Part shown: positions 17,990 to 26,806 of the stretch, piece after piece | Layout of the letters: every line of letters begins with the position of its first letter | Numbering within the stretch: the stretch's first letter is position 1 | Assembly (NCBI RefSeq): GCF_963675065.1 | Contig: NZ_OY775906.1 | Span: 2,148,001 to 2,212,000, forward strand | Source of the DNA: an uncultured Draconibacterium sp. | GTDB taxonomy: Bacteria > Bacteroidota > Bacteroidia > Bacteroidales > Prolixibacteraceae | DNA: 64,000 nt | Direction: 5' to 3' | Notes under the pieces: generated by a model | Told to the model about the DNA's origin: nothing | Seen by the model: the letters and a program-made list of their open reading frames with translations, nothing else | The model's database searches: none | Made by a program: the position numbers and the translations under genes

Positions 17990-18232
17990 ATGGAACGAAA
18001 CGCAAATAAAGAGCCTCAAAAGCAACCAAACAATCCGCTGCATGGAAAAACTCTTGAGGCCATTTTAGTATACCTGGTAAGTTACTACGGATGGGACGAA
18101 CTGGGAGATATTATCCAAATCAACTCCTTCCGGAATAATCCCAGCTTAAAATCGAGCCTCAAATTTTTACGCAAAACTCCCTGGGCACGCGAAAAGGTGG
18201 AACAGCTTTATGTTGAAACAGTAAAAAAGTAA
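17990..18232 (+). CDS. VF530 family (DUF2132) DNA-binding-like protein
   Basis: A small protein of 80 residues with the family signature NPLHGKTLEAILVYLVSYYGWDELGDII, then INSFRNNPSLKSSLKFLRKTPWAREKVE. The fold of this family resembles DNA-binding proteins, but its function is unknown. It begins one base after the selD stop, so it is very probably co-transcribed with mnmH-selD. That does not prove a role in selenium use, because the family occurs in many contexts. Confidence 0.85.
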   Translation: MERNANKEPQKQPNNPLHGKTLEAILVYLVSYYGWDELGDIIQINSFRNNPSLKSSLKFLRKTPWAREKVEQLYVETVKK

Positions 18233-18417
18233 TAAGCTTTCTTTACCAACTTTTCGAAACGCGAACTATCGTTGGTCTTACTCTGATAAATCGTTGAGGT
18301 GAACACGATGTTAACAACCTCAATGATTAAACCAATTAATAAACGTTTTGTTATATTGGCATTATTCCAACTACCGGTAAAAATTAAAAACAACTAGTAA
18401 CCAATTAATTCAACAAA

Positions 18418-19062
18418 ATGAGTAAGATCGTTCAATTTGGAGAAAACGTTCAGGGATACACCATCCCGGTTTTAAATGAAAGAGAAATTCGTGCTGCAGC
18501 AGGCATGCTTTTTATGCTGATGTTTATTTCTATTCAGCAGGCTACGCAAGGCAATTTTACACCCTTAAAATATGCCATTATCGTATTTCTTACCGACATG
18601 TTGATCCGAGTGCTGATTAACCCCAGATATTCACCAACACTCATTCTCGGTCGTTGGATCGTGCGCAATCAAACACCCGAATATGTTGGAGCACGCCAAA
18701 AGAAATTTGCCTGGAAGATTGGACTTGGGCTTGCCTCTACCATGCTGGTATTGGCTGTAATCGTAAATTCTTACAGCCCGATAACAGGAATAATTTGTAT
18801 GATATGTTTGGTGTTTTTATTCTTCGAAGCAGTGTTTGGTATTTGCCTTGGATGCAAATTCTACCCTTTGTTATTTAAAGAAAAGGTTCAGTATTGCCCG
18901 GGCGAAGTTTGCGATATAAAATCACGCCATGATATCCAGAAAACGAACTGGTCGCATTTACTTATTGTTTTAGGATTTGCGGCTTTTATCGTACTCACCT
19001 ACTTTTTATTTAACGAGCAATTTATAAAGCCTCCTTTCGATTTGTTTGGTTTAAATTCATAG
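18418..19062 (+). CDS. DUF4395 integral membrane protein
   Basis: A membrane protein of 214 residues with four predicted helices (about residues 28-45, 100-120, 122-145 and 180-200). It fits DUF4395, recognised by VNEREIRAAAG-like N-termini (here LNEREIRAAAGML), PRYSPTLILGRWIV and a Cys-containing segment FGICLGCKFYPLL, followed by further cysteines in YCPGEVCD. The paired cysteines suggest a thiol or redox role, as proposed for relatives beside rhodanese and thioredoxin genes, but the function is not established. The 186-base gap upstream holds an inverted repeat (GTTGAGGT with AACCTCAA). Confidence 0.75.
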   Translation: MSKIVQFGENVQGYTIPVLNEREIRAAAGMLFMLMFISIQQATQGNFTPLKYAIIVFLTDMLIRVLINPRYSPTLILGRWIVRNQTPEYVGARQKKFAWKIGLGLASTMLVLAVIVNSYSPITGIICMICLVFLFFEAVFGICLGCKFYPLLFKEKVQYCPGEVCDIKSRHDIQKTNWSHLLIVLGFAAFIVLTYFLFNEQFIKPPFDLFGLNS

Positions 19063-19236
19063 GAGAAATACACTTCACCGTTCTTGTATTTTTTAATTGG
19101 TTTTGCTGAAACGCGGCAATACAAGACCATTCAGCCTTTTTTTAAGCCACCAGCGAAACAAATTAATCAATAAATTAGATAGTTATGTGAACTGTGTCAT
19201 CAAAAAAACTGTTGTAAATCATAATAATAAACATTC

Positions 19237-19252
19237 CCGTGTACGAACACGG
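19237..19252 (+). other. Hairpin in the pnt leader
   Basis: CCGTGT and ACACGG form a 6-bp stem with loop ACGA, 49 bases before the pntAA start. No T tract follows, so it is more likely a leader structure than a terminator. No known riboswitch was recognised. Confidence 0.35.
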
Positions 19253-19300
19253 TCAATTTATTTTAATAGATTTACAGAATAACTATCTAAATAAAAATTT

Positions 19301-20431
19301 ATGATTCTTGGATTATTAAAGGAACACGGTAAAGAAACACGTGTCGCTTTACTTCCGGAAACTGTGAAAGCTTTTACAGACCTGAAAGTTGAGGTATTGG
19401 TTGAACAGGGAGCCGGTGAAAAAGCATTTGCATCCGACGCCGATTACGAAGCTGTTGGTGCAAAAACCGTTTCGCGCGACGATGTGTTTGCCAAAGCCGA
19501 AGTTCTGCTGCAAATTCAGCCACCCGCTGAAGGTGACACCGGGAGAATTAAAGATTCTCAGGTTTGGATTAGTGCTTTCAACCCACTCTGGGATACTGCG
19601 CTAGTAAAAACTTTCCTCGATAACGGTATCACAACATTTAGTCTCGATCTTATTCCGCGTACCACACGTGCTCAGGCAATGGATATTTTGTCGTCGATGG
19701 CGACGGTATCAGGCTACATGGCTGTGCTTGAAGCAGCGGCAAAACTGCCTACTTTCTTCCCGATGTTTATGACAGCCGCCGGTACCATTCGTCCGGCCAA
19801 TGTGCTTATTCTGGGTGCCGGTGTTGCAGGATTACAGGCTATTGCCACCTCACGCAAACTGGGTGCACAGGTACAGGTTTTCGATGTACGCTCGGCAGTA
19901 AAAGAAGAGGTAATGAGTTTGGGTGGTAAATTTGTTGAAGTTGAAGGAGCAACCGAAGACAAAGCTGCCGGAGGATATGCAGTTGAACAAACAGAAGAAT
20001 ATAAAAAGAAACAACAGGATAGAATCAATGAGGTGGCGGCCAAATCGAATGTGGTGATATGCACCGCACAGATTCCGGGGCGCAAAGCACCGCTTTTGAT
20101 TCCGAAAGAAGCTGTTGATGCCATGAAACCGGGATCAATAATTATCGACCTGGCTGCTTCGACAGGCGGAAACTGCGAACTTACCAAAAACGACGAAGTT
20201 GTTGAATACAAAGGCGTTTCTATAATCGGACAATCAAATTATCCGGCGCAAAAACCGGTTGATGCCAGTCGTATGTTTGGAAAAAACGTATTGAACTTCA
20301 TGAAGTTAATGATAGGAGAAGAGGGTGAACTGAACCTGAATTTTGAAGACGACATTGTAAAAGGTACCTGTATTACCCATGCAAAAGAGATTTACAATGA
20401 ACGTGTTAAATCAGTTATCGAAACAAAATAA
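19301..20431 (+). CDS. pntAA: NAD(P) transhydrogenase subunit alpha, part 1
   Basis: The soluble NAD(H)-binding domain I of proton-translocating transhydrogenase, 376 residues. The N-terminal AlaDH/PNT fold begins MILGLLKEHGKETRVALLPETV. The Rossmann motif is VLILGAGVAGLQAIATSRKLGAQVQVFDVR, and PGRKAPLLIPKEAV and IIIDLAASTGGNCE follow. The alpha subunit is split into two genes, the usual arrangement in many non-enteric bacteria; the membrane part is the next gene, 11 bases downstream. The complex uses the proton gradient to make NADPH from NADH. Confidence 0.96.
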   Translation: MILGLLKEHGKETRVALLPETVKAFTDLKVEVLVEQGAGEKAFASDADYEAVGAKTVSRDDVFAKAEVLLQIQPPAEGDTGRIKDSQVWISAFNPLWDTALVKTFLDNGITTFSLDLIPRTTRAQAMDILSSMATVSGYMAVLEAAAKLPTFFPMFMTAAGTIRPANVLILGAGVAGLQAIATSRKLGAQVQVFDVRSAVKEEVMSLGGKFVEVEGATEDKAAGGYAVEQTEEYKKKQQDRINEVAAKSNVVICTAQIPGRKAPLLIPKEAVDAMKPGSIIIDLAASTGGNCELTKNDEVVEYKGVSIIGQSNYPAQKPVDASRMFGKNVLNFMKLMIGEEGELNLNFEDDIVKGTCITHAKEIYNERVKSVIETK

Positions 20432-20442
20432 ATGAATGAATT

Positions 20443-20748
20443 ATGGAAAGTATATTAACTTTTTTAACCGAAAATAAGGATACGATATTCATTATAGTGT
20501 TATCGATATTTCTTGGATTCGAGGTAATTTCCAACGTTCCATCAGTGTTGCACACTCCACTTATGTCGGGAGCGAACGCAATTAGCGGTGTAATTATTAT
20601 CGGAGGAATTATCCTTGTTGGTCACGCTTCATCTACTTTCGAGTGGATACTGGGTGCAATTGCCCTGTTTATGGCTACACTAAACGTAGCCGGAGGATTT
20701 GTTGTTACAGACCGCATGCTCGAAATGTTTAAAAAGAAGAAAAAATAA
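20443..20748 (+). CDS. pntAB: NAD(P) transhydrogenase subunit alpha, part 2
   Basis: A membrane protein of 101 residues with three hydrophobic helices (about 13-30, 42-62 and 65-88), corresponding to the C-terminal membrane segment of the alpha subunit in organisms where it is separate. The motifs EVISNVPSVLHTPLMSGANAISG and NVAGGFVVTDRMLEMF are typical. It lies between pntAA and pntB with gaps of 11 and 2 bases. Confidence 0.95.
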   Translation: MESILTFLTENKDTIFIIVLSIFLGFEVISNVPSVLHTPLMSGANAISGVIIIGGIILVGHASSTFEWILGAIALFMATLNVAGGFVVTDRMLEMFKKKKK

Positions 20749-20750
20749 CG

Positions 20751-22172
20751 ATGAACGCTATGATTTTACTCAATACATTAATGCCGGGACAAGTTGTTCT
20801 GGAATACAGTTATCTTCTTTCAGCCATTATGTTCGTTATTGGGCTGAAACTGGAAAGTAATCCTGCCACCGCCCGAAAAGGAAATTTCTGGGCTGCCTCA
20901 GGAATGATCCTTCCAATGATCACAACCTTGCTTTTAAATAAAGATGCTGCCGGCGAAGGAATATCTTTGGCCAATGCAGGTGCGGTAATACTGATTATCG
21001 CAGCAGGTGCAGTAGTTGGAACCGTTATGGCCCGAAAAGTAAAAATGACGGCCATGCCTCAAATGGTATCTTTCTTTAATGCTACCGGAGGTGCGGCATC
21101 AGCGGCTGTGGCTTTAATCGAGTTCACAAAAAATCCGAACCAGGCACTTCTGGTTACCCTGCTCGGTTTGGTTGTTGGTAGTATTGCCTTTAGTGGAAGT
21201 ATGATCGCCTATGGTAAACTGGATGGAAAAGTGGGTGATATTTTTGCCAAATTTATGACCTACCTCAACCTGTTTTTTATGTTATTGATCGTTGTTATCA
21301 TTCTGCTTGTTCTTTTCGGCGGATTCGATCAAACAACCGTCTCTTACCTGGTATACGGACTGCTGGTATTAAGCATTATATACGGAGTTAGTTTTGTTAT
21401 GCCAATTGGCGGTGCGGATATGCCTGTTGTTATTTCTTTACTGAACTCACTGACAGGTATTGCAGCTGCAATGGCAGGTTTTATCTATCAGAACGAGGCC
21501 ATGATTCTTGGTGGTATTTTGGTAGGTGCAGCCGGTACAATTCTTACCATTCAAATGTGCCGTGCCATGAACCGCTCGCTGATAAATGTAATTATCGGTG
21601 CGTTTGGTGGTGGTGGCGAAGCTGCTAACCGCGAACAGGGAAGTATTAAAGAAATTACTTTGAGCGACGCTGCGGTTCTTTTAAGCTACTCACAAAAGGT
21701 GGTAATTATTCCGGGTTATGGTTTGGCTGTTGCACAAGCTCAGCACATAGCACATGAGCTGGATTCGTTACTTGAAAGTAAAGGTGTTGAAGTAAAATAT
21801 GCCATTCACCCCGTTGCAGGTCGTATGCCGGGACACATGAACGTGTTGCTGGCCGAAGCCGATGTTCCTTATGAGCAGCTGGTTGAAATGGACAACATTA
21901 ACCCGGATATGCCTAATGTTGATGTGGCAATTGTTGTTGGTGCCAACGACGTGGTAAACCCTGCAGCTTACGACGATCCGAGTAGCCCGATTTACGGAAT
22001 GCCAATCATCGATGCGCACCTGGCTAAAAATATCATTATAATGAAACGTGGTATGGGTAAAGGTTATGCAGGTATCGAGAACTTCCTGTTCTTTAACGAC
22101 AAAACACGAATGCTGTTTGGCGATGCCAAGAAATCGATTACCAGTCTGGTTAACGAAATTAAGAGCATGTAA
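20751..22172 (+). CDS. pntB: NAD(P) transhydrogenase subunit beta
   Basis: The beta subunit, 473 residues, combines about eight or nine membrane helices (residues 1 to about 260) with a C-terminal NADP(H)-binding domain III. The latter has VVIIPGYGLAVAQAQH, YAIHPVAGRMPGHMNVLLAEA, VVGANDVVNPAA and IIMKRGMGKGYAG, all classic PntB motifs. It starts 2 bases after pntAB and is followed by a clear intrinsic terminator, so pntAA-pntAB-pntB forms one operon. Confidence 0.97.
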   Translation: MNAMILLNTLMPGQVVLEYSYLLSAIMFVIGLKLESNPATARKGNFWAASGMILPMITTLLLNKDAAGEGISLANAGAVILIIAAGAVVGTVMARKVKMTAMPQMVSFFNATGGAASAAVALIEFTKNPNQALLVTLLGLVVGSIAFSGSMIAYGKLDGKVGDIFAKFMTYLNLFFMLLIVVIILLVLFGGFDQTTVSYLVYGLLVLSIIYGVSFVMPIGGADMPVVISLLNSLTGIAAAMAGFIYQNEAMILGGILVGAAGTILTIQMCRAMNRSLINVIIGAFGGGGEAANREQGSIKEITLSDAAVLLSYSQKVVIIPGYGLAVAQAQHIAHELDSLLESKGVEVKYAIHPVAGRMPGHMNVLLAEADVPYEQLVEMDNINPDMPNVDVAIVVGANDVVNPAAYDDPSSPIYGMPIIDAHLAKNIIIMKRGMGKGYAGIENFLFFNDKTRMLFGDAKKSITSLVNEIKSM

Positions 22173-22194
22173 TTATTACAAGACCATAAATTTG

Positions 22195-22229
22195 AATGCC
22201 ATCTCTTATTTTAAGGGGTGGCATTTTTT
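22195..22229 (+). terminator. Intrinsic terminator after pntB
   Basis: AATGCCA pairs with TGGCATT. The stem continues inward through TCTCTTA with TAAGGGG (including G-T pairs) around a TTT loop and is followed by a T tract. Confidence 0.8.
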
Positions 22230-22439
22230 CTGTTAATCCAATAAAGTTTAATAGCAAAATCTATTTCAAGTTTTATTGACTCACCCTGATTATGCCTTCT
22301 ACACAATCGTCCCTCTCTTCGAGAAAAGAGGGAATGAGGGAGAGTTAGCTGAAAACTTGCACGACTTTCATTCCTGTTGATGATTCCTGAGAATCATGAA
22401 TGTTTTTTGTTTACTTTAAGCAATCAAATAAAAAAATAT

Positions 22440-23222
22440 ATGAATCGAAAAAACCAACACGGCGCTTTTCGCTCAGCTAGTTTATTAGCCTTAATAACGT
22501 TTATACTTTTATTGTCGTGTAATGAACAGAATAAGCAGGGAGCAGTAGTTTTTTCATTCGACGACCAATATATTGATGAATGGTATAGCCAGCGAAACCT
22601 TTTTAACCAATACAATATAAAAGCCACCTTTTTCATTAGCCGCCCCCATCAACTGAAACCCGACCAGATTGAAAAGTTAAAGCAACTACAGGCAGATGGT
22701 CATGAAATTGGATGTCACGGATTAAACCATTTAAATGCAGTCACTTATAAAGATTCGATTAACGTACTCATTGAAAAAGAGATAAAACCAGCCATTGAAT
22801 CGTTGTCGGAGTTAGGTTTTGATGCACACTCATTTGCATATCCTTATGGCAGTTCACTCCCAAATATCGATAGTATTTTATTGGGCTATTTTGATTACCT
22901 GCGCAAAGCTACCTATAACACAAAGGACACCAGCATTGACTATTACGACGATATTTTTGCAAAAAAAGACGATTACAAAGTAGTTAATGCCATGGGGATA
23001 GACACCAACTTTAAAATTACACCCGAAAATTTAGAACTGGGGCTCCAACGTGCAAAAAACAATAACGAAGTACTCATTCTGTATTCGCACAAAATAGATT
23101 CAAGCCTTACCGATTATACGGTTAGACCGGAGTATCTGGCGGAAATATTTAAACGATGCGAGAAGCTTAACATTAAATCCATACGGATGACTGATCTCGA
23201 AAACCACTTTCAAAACCACTGA
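22440..23222 (+). CDS. Polysaccharide deacetylase family lipoprotein
   Basis: A NodB-domain protein of 260 residues. The N-terminus has a lipoprotein signal (ALITFILLLSC, acylated Cys about residue 25), so it is probably anchored in the membrane facing the periplasm. Motif 1 is VFSFDDQYIDEW with the catalytic and metal aspartates, motif 2 is HEIGCHGLNH with the HxxxH zinc ligands, and FAYPYGSS corresponds to motif 3. A longer in-frame start at 22377 exists, but the ATG at 22440 places the signal peptide correctly. The substrate is unknown. Confidence 0.85.
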   Translation: MNRKNQHGAFRSASLLALITFILLLSCNEQNKQGAVVFSFDDQYIDEWYSQRNLFNQYNIKATFFISRPHQLKPDQIEKLKQLQADGHEIGCHGLNHLNAVTYKDSINVLIEKEIKPAIESLSELGFDAHSFAYPYGSSLPNIDSILLGYFDYLRKATYNTKDTSIDYYDDIFAKKDDYKVVNAMGIDTNFKITPENLELGLQRAKNNNEVLILYSHKIDSSLTDYTVRPEYLAEIFKRCEKLNIKSIRMTDLENHFQNH

Positions 23223-23362
23223 GTAACTTCAAATTCTTTATATAGCAATAGGTAGGTCAAAAAACCATTAAGAAAGATCTCGAAACATGATCAAAATATT
23301 ATTTGAATATCTGAAATCCTATTTTCGCAGGCTTAAAATTTCAATTATTTAAATAGTTAAGA

Positions 23363-23935
23363 ATGAGTACTCAAAAAATTGGAAATCCGGCAGTAGTTGG
23401 TCTGGCCGGTTTCGGATTAACTACCCTTTTACTGCAAATTCATAACATCGGGTTATTGGGCATTGGTCCCGTATTGGCTATGGGCCTTGTTTTTGGTGGG
23501 CTGGCACAAATGATCGCCGGATTTATGGAACAAAAAGTTGGCAATAATTTCGGATTCAGTGCCTTTGTAGCTTACGGTTCGTTTTGGATTGGACTGGGAA
23601 TTATTTGGTTACTAAACCATTTTAATATCTACAATGCTTCGCACACCGATGTGGGTTGGTATTTAGTAGCCTGGGCTCTGTACACGTGTATCCTGTTGGC
23701 AGCGTCGTTTTATGTGCACAAAGCAATGGCTATTACTTTTATTTTACTCGAACTGGGTTTTATTCTATTAATTGTTGGTCATTTTGGGAATCCTAAAATG
23801 AATGTTGTTGCCGGTTACGAGCTTATTTTCTGTGCCTTGTCGGCCTGGTATATGATGGCTGCCATTATTATCAACGACCTTGCAGGTAAAACCGTACTTC
23901 CACTTGGCATAGCATGGGCTAAAAAAGCAAGCTAA
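23363..23935 (+). CDS. satP: Acetate/succinate transporter, GPR1/FUN34/YaaH family
   Basis: A six-helix membrane protein of 190 residues. The family signature NPA(V/A)xGLxGFGLTT appears right at the N-terminus (IGNPAVVGLAGFGLTTLLLQ). GLAQMIAGFMEQKVGNNFG and FVAYGSFWIGLG are also typical of SatP/AceP acetate channels. It probably moves acetate or succinate with protons. It stands alone, with a strong terminator downstream. Confidence 0.88.
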   Translation: MSTQKIGNPAVVGLAGFGLTTLLLQIHNIGLLGIGPVLAMGLVFGGLAQMIAGFMEQKVGNNFGFSAFVAYGSFWIGLGIIWLLNHFNIYNASHTDVGWYLVAWALYTCILLAASFYVHKAMAITFILLELGFILLIVGHFGNPKMNVVAGYELIFCALSAWYMMAAIIINDLAGKTVLPLGIAWAKKAS

Positions 23936-23956
23936 AATCTAAGTCCTAAGATATAT

Positions 23957-23990
23957 AAAGGGTCAGGCTGAACAGCTTTGACCCTTTTTT
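23957..23990 (+). terminator. Intrinsic terminator after satP
   Basis: AAAGGGTCA pairs with TGACCCTTT, with an inner GCTG-AA-CAGC stem, followed by TTTT at 23985-23990. Confidence 0.85.
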
Positions 23991-24077
23991 GTGTTTCAAA
24001 TACGTCTTTATTGCCAATCAGTATGAAATAATTGACTAAAATCACTACAATTTTACTAATTAGCTACTGTTAGGCTT

Positions 24078-24106
24078 TTGTTTATCCAACACTTTTGATA
24101 CATTTG
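24078..24106 (+). promoter_or_regulatory. Putative promoter of the PAS histidine kinase gene
   Basis: TTG at 24078-24080 and TACATTTG at 24099-24106 are 18 bases apart and match the Bacteroidota consensus. The start codon follows 32 bases later. Confidence 0.5.
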
Positions 24107-24138
24107 TTGTGCAAACCATTTATTAAAAGGACGTTAAT

Positions 24139-25269
24139 ATGCTTGAAGAACAAACCTTAACAAGCTATGCGCCGGCAATGCGTTATACAAACGGGCAGCT
24201 TGAAAGCCAATCCAAAACAATCCTTGATAATAAACAACTGGTGAGTTTTGTGGAATCAATTTCACAGATGGTGCTCATTTTGAATAAGCATCGCCAGGTA
24301 GTTTATGCCAACAACAGTTACAAAAAATTTTGTAAGCAACTTAATCATGATCCACTAATTGGCAAACGCCCTGGAGAAACGTTTAATTGCGCCAATGCCT
24401 TCAAGTCAGTTGCAGGATGTGGAACTACCAATGCCTGCAAATCATGCGGAGCAGTAAATGCAATTCTGGAAGCGCAAAAAGGGAAGCGTTCAACAAAAGA
24501 ATGTCAGATACTCACCATCGATAATGATGCACTGGACCTGGAGGTTACAGCAAATCCTTTAGATCTCGATGGAGAAAAATTAACCATATTTTCGGTAAAC
24601 GATATAAGCGCCAACAAAAGAAGAGCATCGCTGGAACGGGTTTTTATTCACGATATATTAAACAGTGCAGGAGCCATTTCCGGACTATCATCTATTCTTA
24701 AAGAGATTGATGATCCTGAACAATTACGAGACATCGCCCAAACAATTGAATACGCTTCGCAAAACCTTATTGAAGAAATACAGGCACAGCGCGAATTGGG
24801 TGCAGCAGAAAGAGGTGAACTTCATTTGCAGCCCAGAGAGGTTAACAGTAACACCCTTCTTACAGACTTGCAAAGAACCTATGCAAAACATGAATTGAAT
24901 AACGGCAAACCTATTCAAGTCAGCATAGATTCAGTCGAATGTACATTTACAACCGATCTTGTATTAGTACGACGTATTCTAGGAAATATGATCAAGAATG
25001 CCATTGAAATGAATGTGCCGCACGACACAATAACGCTTTCTTGCAAGGAAAGCGAAAATCAGATAGAACTATCGGTACATAACAACAGCATTGTCCCCGA
25101 CAAAGTAAAAGATCAACTATTTAAACGTTTTTACTCCACTAAAGGAAAAGGCCGTGGACTTGGTACTTACAGTATGAAACTTTTGGGTGAAAAATACCTG
25201 AAGGGCAAAGTTAGCTTTACCAGCGGCGAAGAAATTGGAACAACATTTTATATCCAACTTCCTAAATAG
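24139..25269 (+). CDS. PAS-domain sensor histidine kinase with a Cys cluster
   Basis: A soluble histidine kinase of 376 residues without membrane helices. A PAS domain spans about residues 30-155 and contains C-x9-C-x5-C-x2-C (NCANAFKSVAGCGTTNACKSCG, about residues 83-104), which suggests a bound metal, iron-sulfur cluster or redox switch. The phosphoacceptor region is FIHDILNSAGAISGL. The ATPase domain has NMIKNAIEMN (N box) and GKGRGLGTYSMKLL (G2 box). No response regulator gene is adjacent, so it is an orphan kinase. Similar Cys-containing PAS kinases are known, but the ligand is not established. Confidence 0.82.
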   Translation: MLEEQTLTSYAPAMRYTNGQLESQSKTILDNKQLVSFVESISQMVLILNKHRQVVYANNSYKKFCKQLNHDPLIGKRPGETFNCANAFKSVAGCGTTNACKSCGAVNAILEAQKGKRSTKECQILTIDNDALDLEVTANPLDLDGEKLTIFSVNDISANKRRASLERVFIHDILNSAGAISGLSSILKEIDDPEQLRDIAQTIEYASQNLIEEIQAQRELGAAERGELHLQPREVNSNTLLTDLQRTYAKHELNNGKPIQVSIDSVECTFTTDLVLVRRILGNMIKNAIEMNVPHDTITLSCKESENQIELSVHNNSIVPDKVKDQLFKRFYSTKGKGRGLGTYSMKLLGEKYLKGKVSFTSGEEIGTTFYIQLPK

Positions 25270-25305
25270 TTACTCACAAAGACTTTCTATAACAGTTGAG
25301 CTTTA

Positions 25306-25313
25306 TATCTTTG
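25306..25313 (+). promoter_or_regulatory. Putative -7 element for the GreA-like gene
   Basis: TATCTTTG is a full match to TAnnTTTG, 16 bases before the ATG at 25330. No -33 TTG is visible. Confidence 0.35.
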
Positions 25314-25329
25314 GTTGTTTTTAAATAAA

Positions 25330-25776
25330 ATGACCAAAGAAAAGCTCTATTCAAAAATTATGGCGCTGATTGATGAACGCATCGAATCGGCGCAAATGGC
25401 TATTGCAGCAGCTAAAGAGTCGCGCGATAATGAGACCAAAAGCAGCGTAGGCGACAAGTACGAAACCGGCCGTACTTTAATGCAGCAGGAGGTGGAGAAA
25501 AACCGTGTTCAACTGCATAAAACCGAAAGGCTAAAAACCGAACTTGAAAATATCAATCTAAAGAAAAAGTTCGACAAAGTGGACTTTGGCAGCCTGGTAT
25601 CCGATGGCAAAAACCTGTATTTCATAGCAACAGCACTTGGTAAAGTTGAAGTAGATGGCAAAAGCTGTTTTTGTATTTCGCTGGCCTCGCCTATTGGCAA
25701 AGCACTGCACAACAAATGCGTTGGCGACAAAGTAAGTTTTATGGGAAGGACTATTGAAATAGAGAAAATTGAATAA
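25330..25776 (+). CDS. GreA/GreB C-terminal-like protein
   Basis: A protein of 148 residues. An N-terminal coiled-coil-like segment (about residues 1-80, rich in Lys, Glu and Gln) is followed by a domain resembling the GreA/GreB C-terminal fold (VDFGSLVSDGKNLYFIATALGKVEV, then ISLASPIGKALHNKCVGDKVSF). SPIGKAL and GDxV resemble transcript-cleavage factors and their relatives such as Rnk. Bacteroidota homologues are often mislabelled as 3-oxoacyl-ACP synthase. A TTG at 25315 would add 5 residues; the ATG is preferred. Its exact role at RNA polymerase is inferred. Confidence 0.65.
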   Translation: MTKEKLYSKIMALIDERIESAQMAIAAAKESRDNETKSSVGDKYETGRTLMQQEVEKNRVQLHKTERLKTELENINLKKKFDKVDFGSLVSDGKNLYFIATALGKVEVDGKSCFCISLASPIGKALHNKCVGDKVSFMGRTIEIEKIE

Positions 25777-25838
25777 CTGCCGAAGTAAACGTATAATCCG
25801 TAATTGTGAAGAATTTTACTGATTTACAAGACACTAAA

Positions 25839-26216
25839 ATGAATACTCTAAGAAAAGAACACGAACCGCCACAGGCGCTGGTTGATTGGGGCTGGAAATA
25901 CCATCACTTAGGCATTCCTACCACAAAAAAAATGCCCGGAGAGAAATACCTACCTCAGTTTAAGTTTTTCCATTCCGGTTTTCCTACAAGCCCTTTTGGT
26001 GTAGAATGGATGCGTTTTGAAAAAGACAGTCCTATTCATCCACTTATACAAAAAGTGCCTCATCTGGCTTTTGAGGTTGAGAACCTGGACCATGAACTAA
26101 CCACCCGAAACTTAAAGGTAATTACTCCTCCCAATCCTCCAATGGAAGGGATTCGTGTAGCTATGATTGAACACAACGGAGCTCCGGTTGAATTAATCGA
26201 ATTTGAAAAGAAATAA
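25839..26216 (+). CDS. VOC (glyoxalase/bleomycin resistance) superfamily protein
   Basis: A protein of 125 residues resembling a single VOC domain: WKYHHLGIPTTKKMPGEKY at the start, a central VPHLAFEVENLDHEL and a terminal EHNGAPVELIEF. The strand pattern and the terminal Glu are typical of the metal-binding VOC fold. The activity cannot be told. A GTG at 25806 would add 11 residues; the ATG is chosen. It is followed after 1 base by the pentapeptide-repeat gene, so the two are probably co-transcribed. Confidence 0.75.
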   Translation: MNTLRKEHEPPQALVDWGWKYHHLGIPTTKKMPGEKYLPQFKFFHSGFPTSPFGVEWMRFEKDSPIHPLIQKVPHLAFEVENLDHELTTRNLKVITPPNPPMEGIRVAMIEHNGAPVELIEFEKK

Positions 26217-26217
26217 A

Positions 26218-26784
26218 ATGACATACATTACCGACAAAGTTTTTAAAAACAAAGATTTCTCCGAAATAGGACTTGAACAGGCCGACTACGAAAGCTGTAA
26301 TTTTATCGATTGTATTTTTTCATCTGCCAACCTTAGTAGTTATAGCTTTGAAGACTGTAGTTTTGAGAACTGCGATTTCAGCAACACTAAAATTACCAAT
26401 ACCGCCTTTAAAAACATAAGCTTTAAAAACTGTAAGCTCATCGGGCTGCAATTCGACGAATGCAATCCTTTTTTACTTGAATTCAATTTCAACGGATGTA
26501 TCCTGAATTACGCTTCGTTTTATCAGCTAAAAATAAAAGGTACCCGCTTTAACCGCTGCACCATGCACGAGGTTGATTTTAGCGAAACCGACCTTACAAA
26601 AGCAATATTTTCGGAGTGCGACCTGGCAGGAGCAGTTTTTAGCCGAACCAATCTGCAAAAAGCCGACCTTCGCAATTCTATCAACCTGTTTCTCAATCCG
26701 GAGCAAAACCAACTGGCCGGAGCTCATTTTTCGCTCGACATGCTTCCCGGACTGCTAAGTAAGTACAACATTAAGGTGGATTAA
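26218..26784 (+). CDS. Pentapeptide repeat protein
   Basis: A protein of 188 residues built largely of A(D/N)LxX-type pentapeptides, for example CIFSSANLSSYSFEDCSFEN and VDFSETDLTKAIFSECDLAG. This predicts a right-handed quadrilateral beta-helix like those of Qnr and MfpA. The C-terminus (LAGAHFSLDMLPGLLSKYNI) ends the helix as in Qnr-like proteins. Whether it protects gyrase is not known. It starts 1 base after the VOC gene stop. Confidence 0.88.
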   Translation: MTYITDKVFKNKDFSEIGLEQADYESCNFIDCIFSSANLSSYSFEDCSFENCDFSNTKITNTAFKNISFKNCKLIGLQFDECNPFLLEFNFNGCILNYASFYQLKIKGTRFNRCTMHEVDFSETDLTKAIFSECDLAGAVFSRTNLQKADLRNSINLFLNPEQNQLAGAHFSLDMLPGLLSKYNIKVD

Positions 26785-26806
26785 TAATTTTTTGTTGTTT
26801 TGCAGT

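Noticed and set aside
22300..22345. Hairpin CCCTCT...AGAGGG as a terminator of the pnt operon
   Set aside because: A better terminator lies at 22195-22229; this piece looks like a dispersed repeat fragment.
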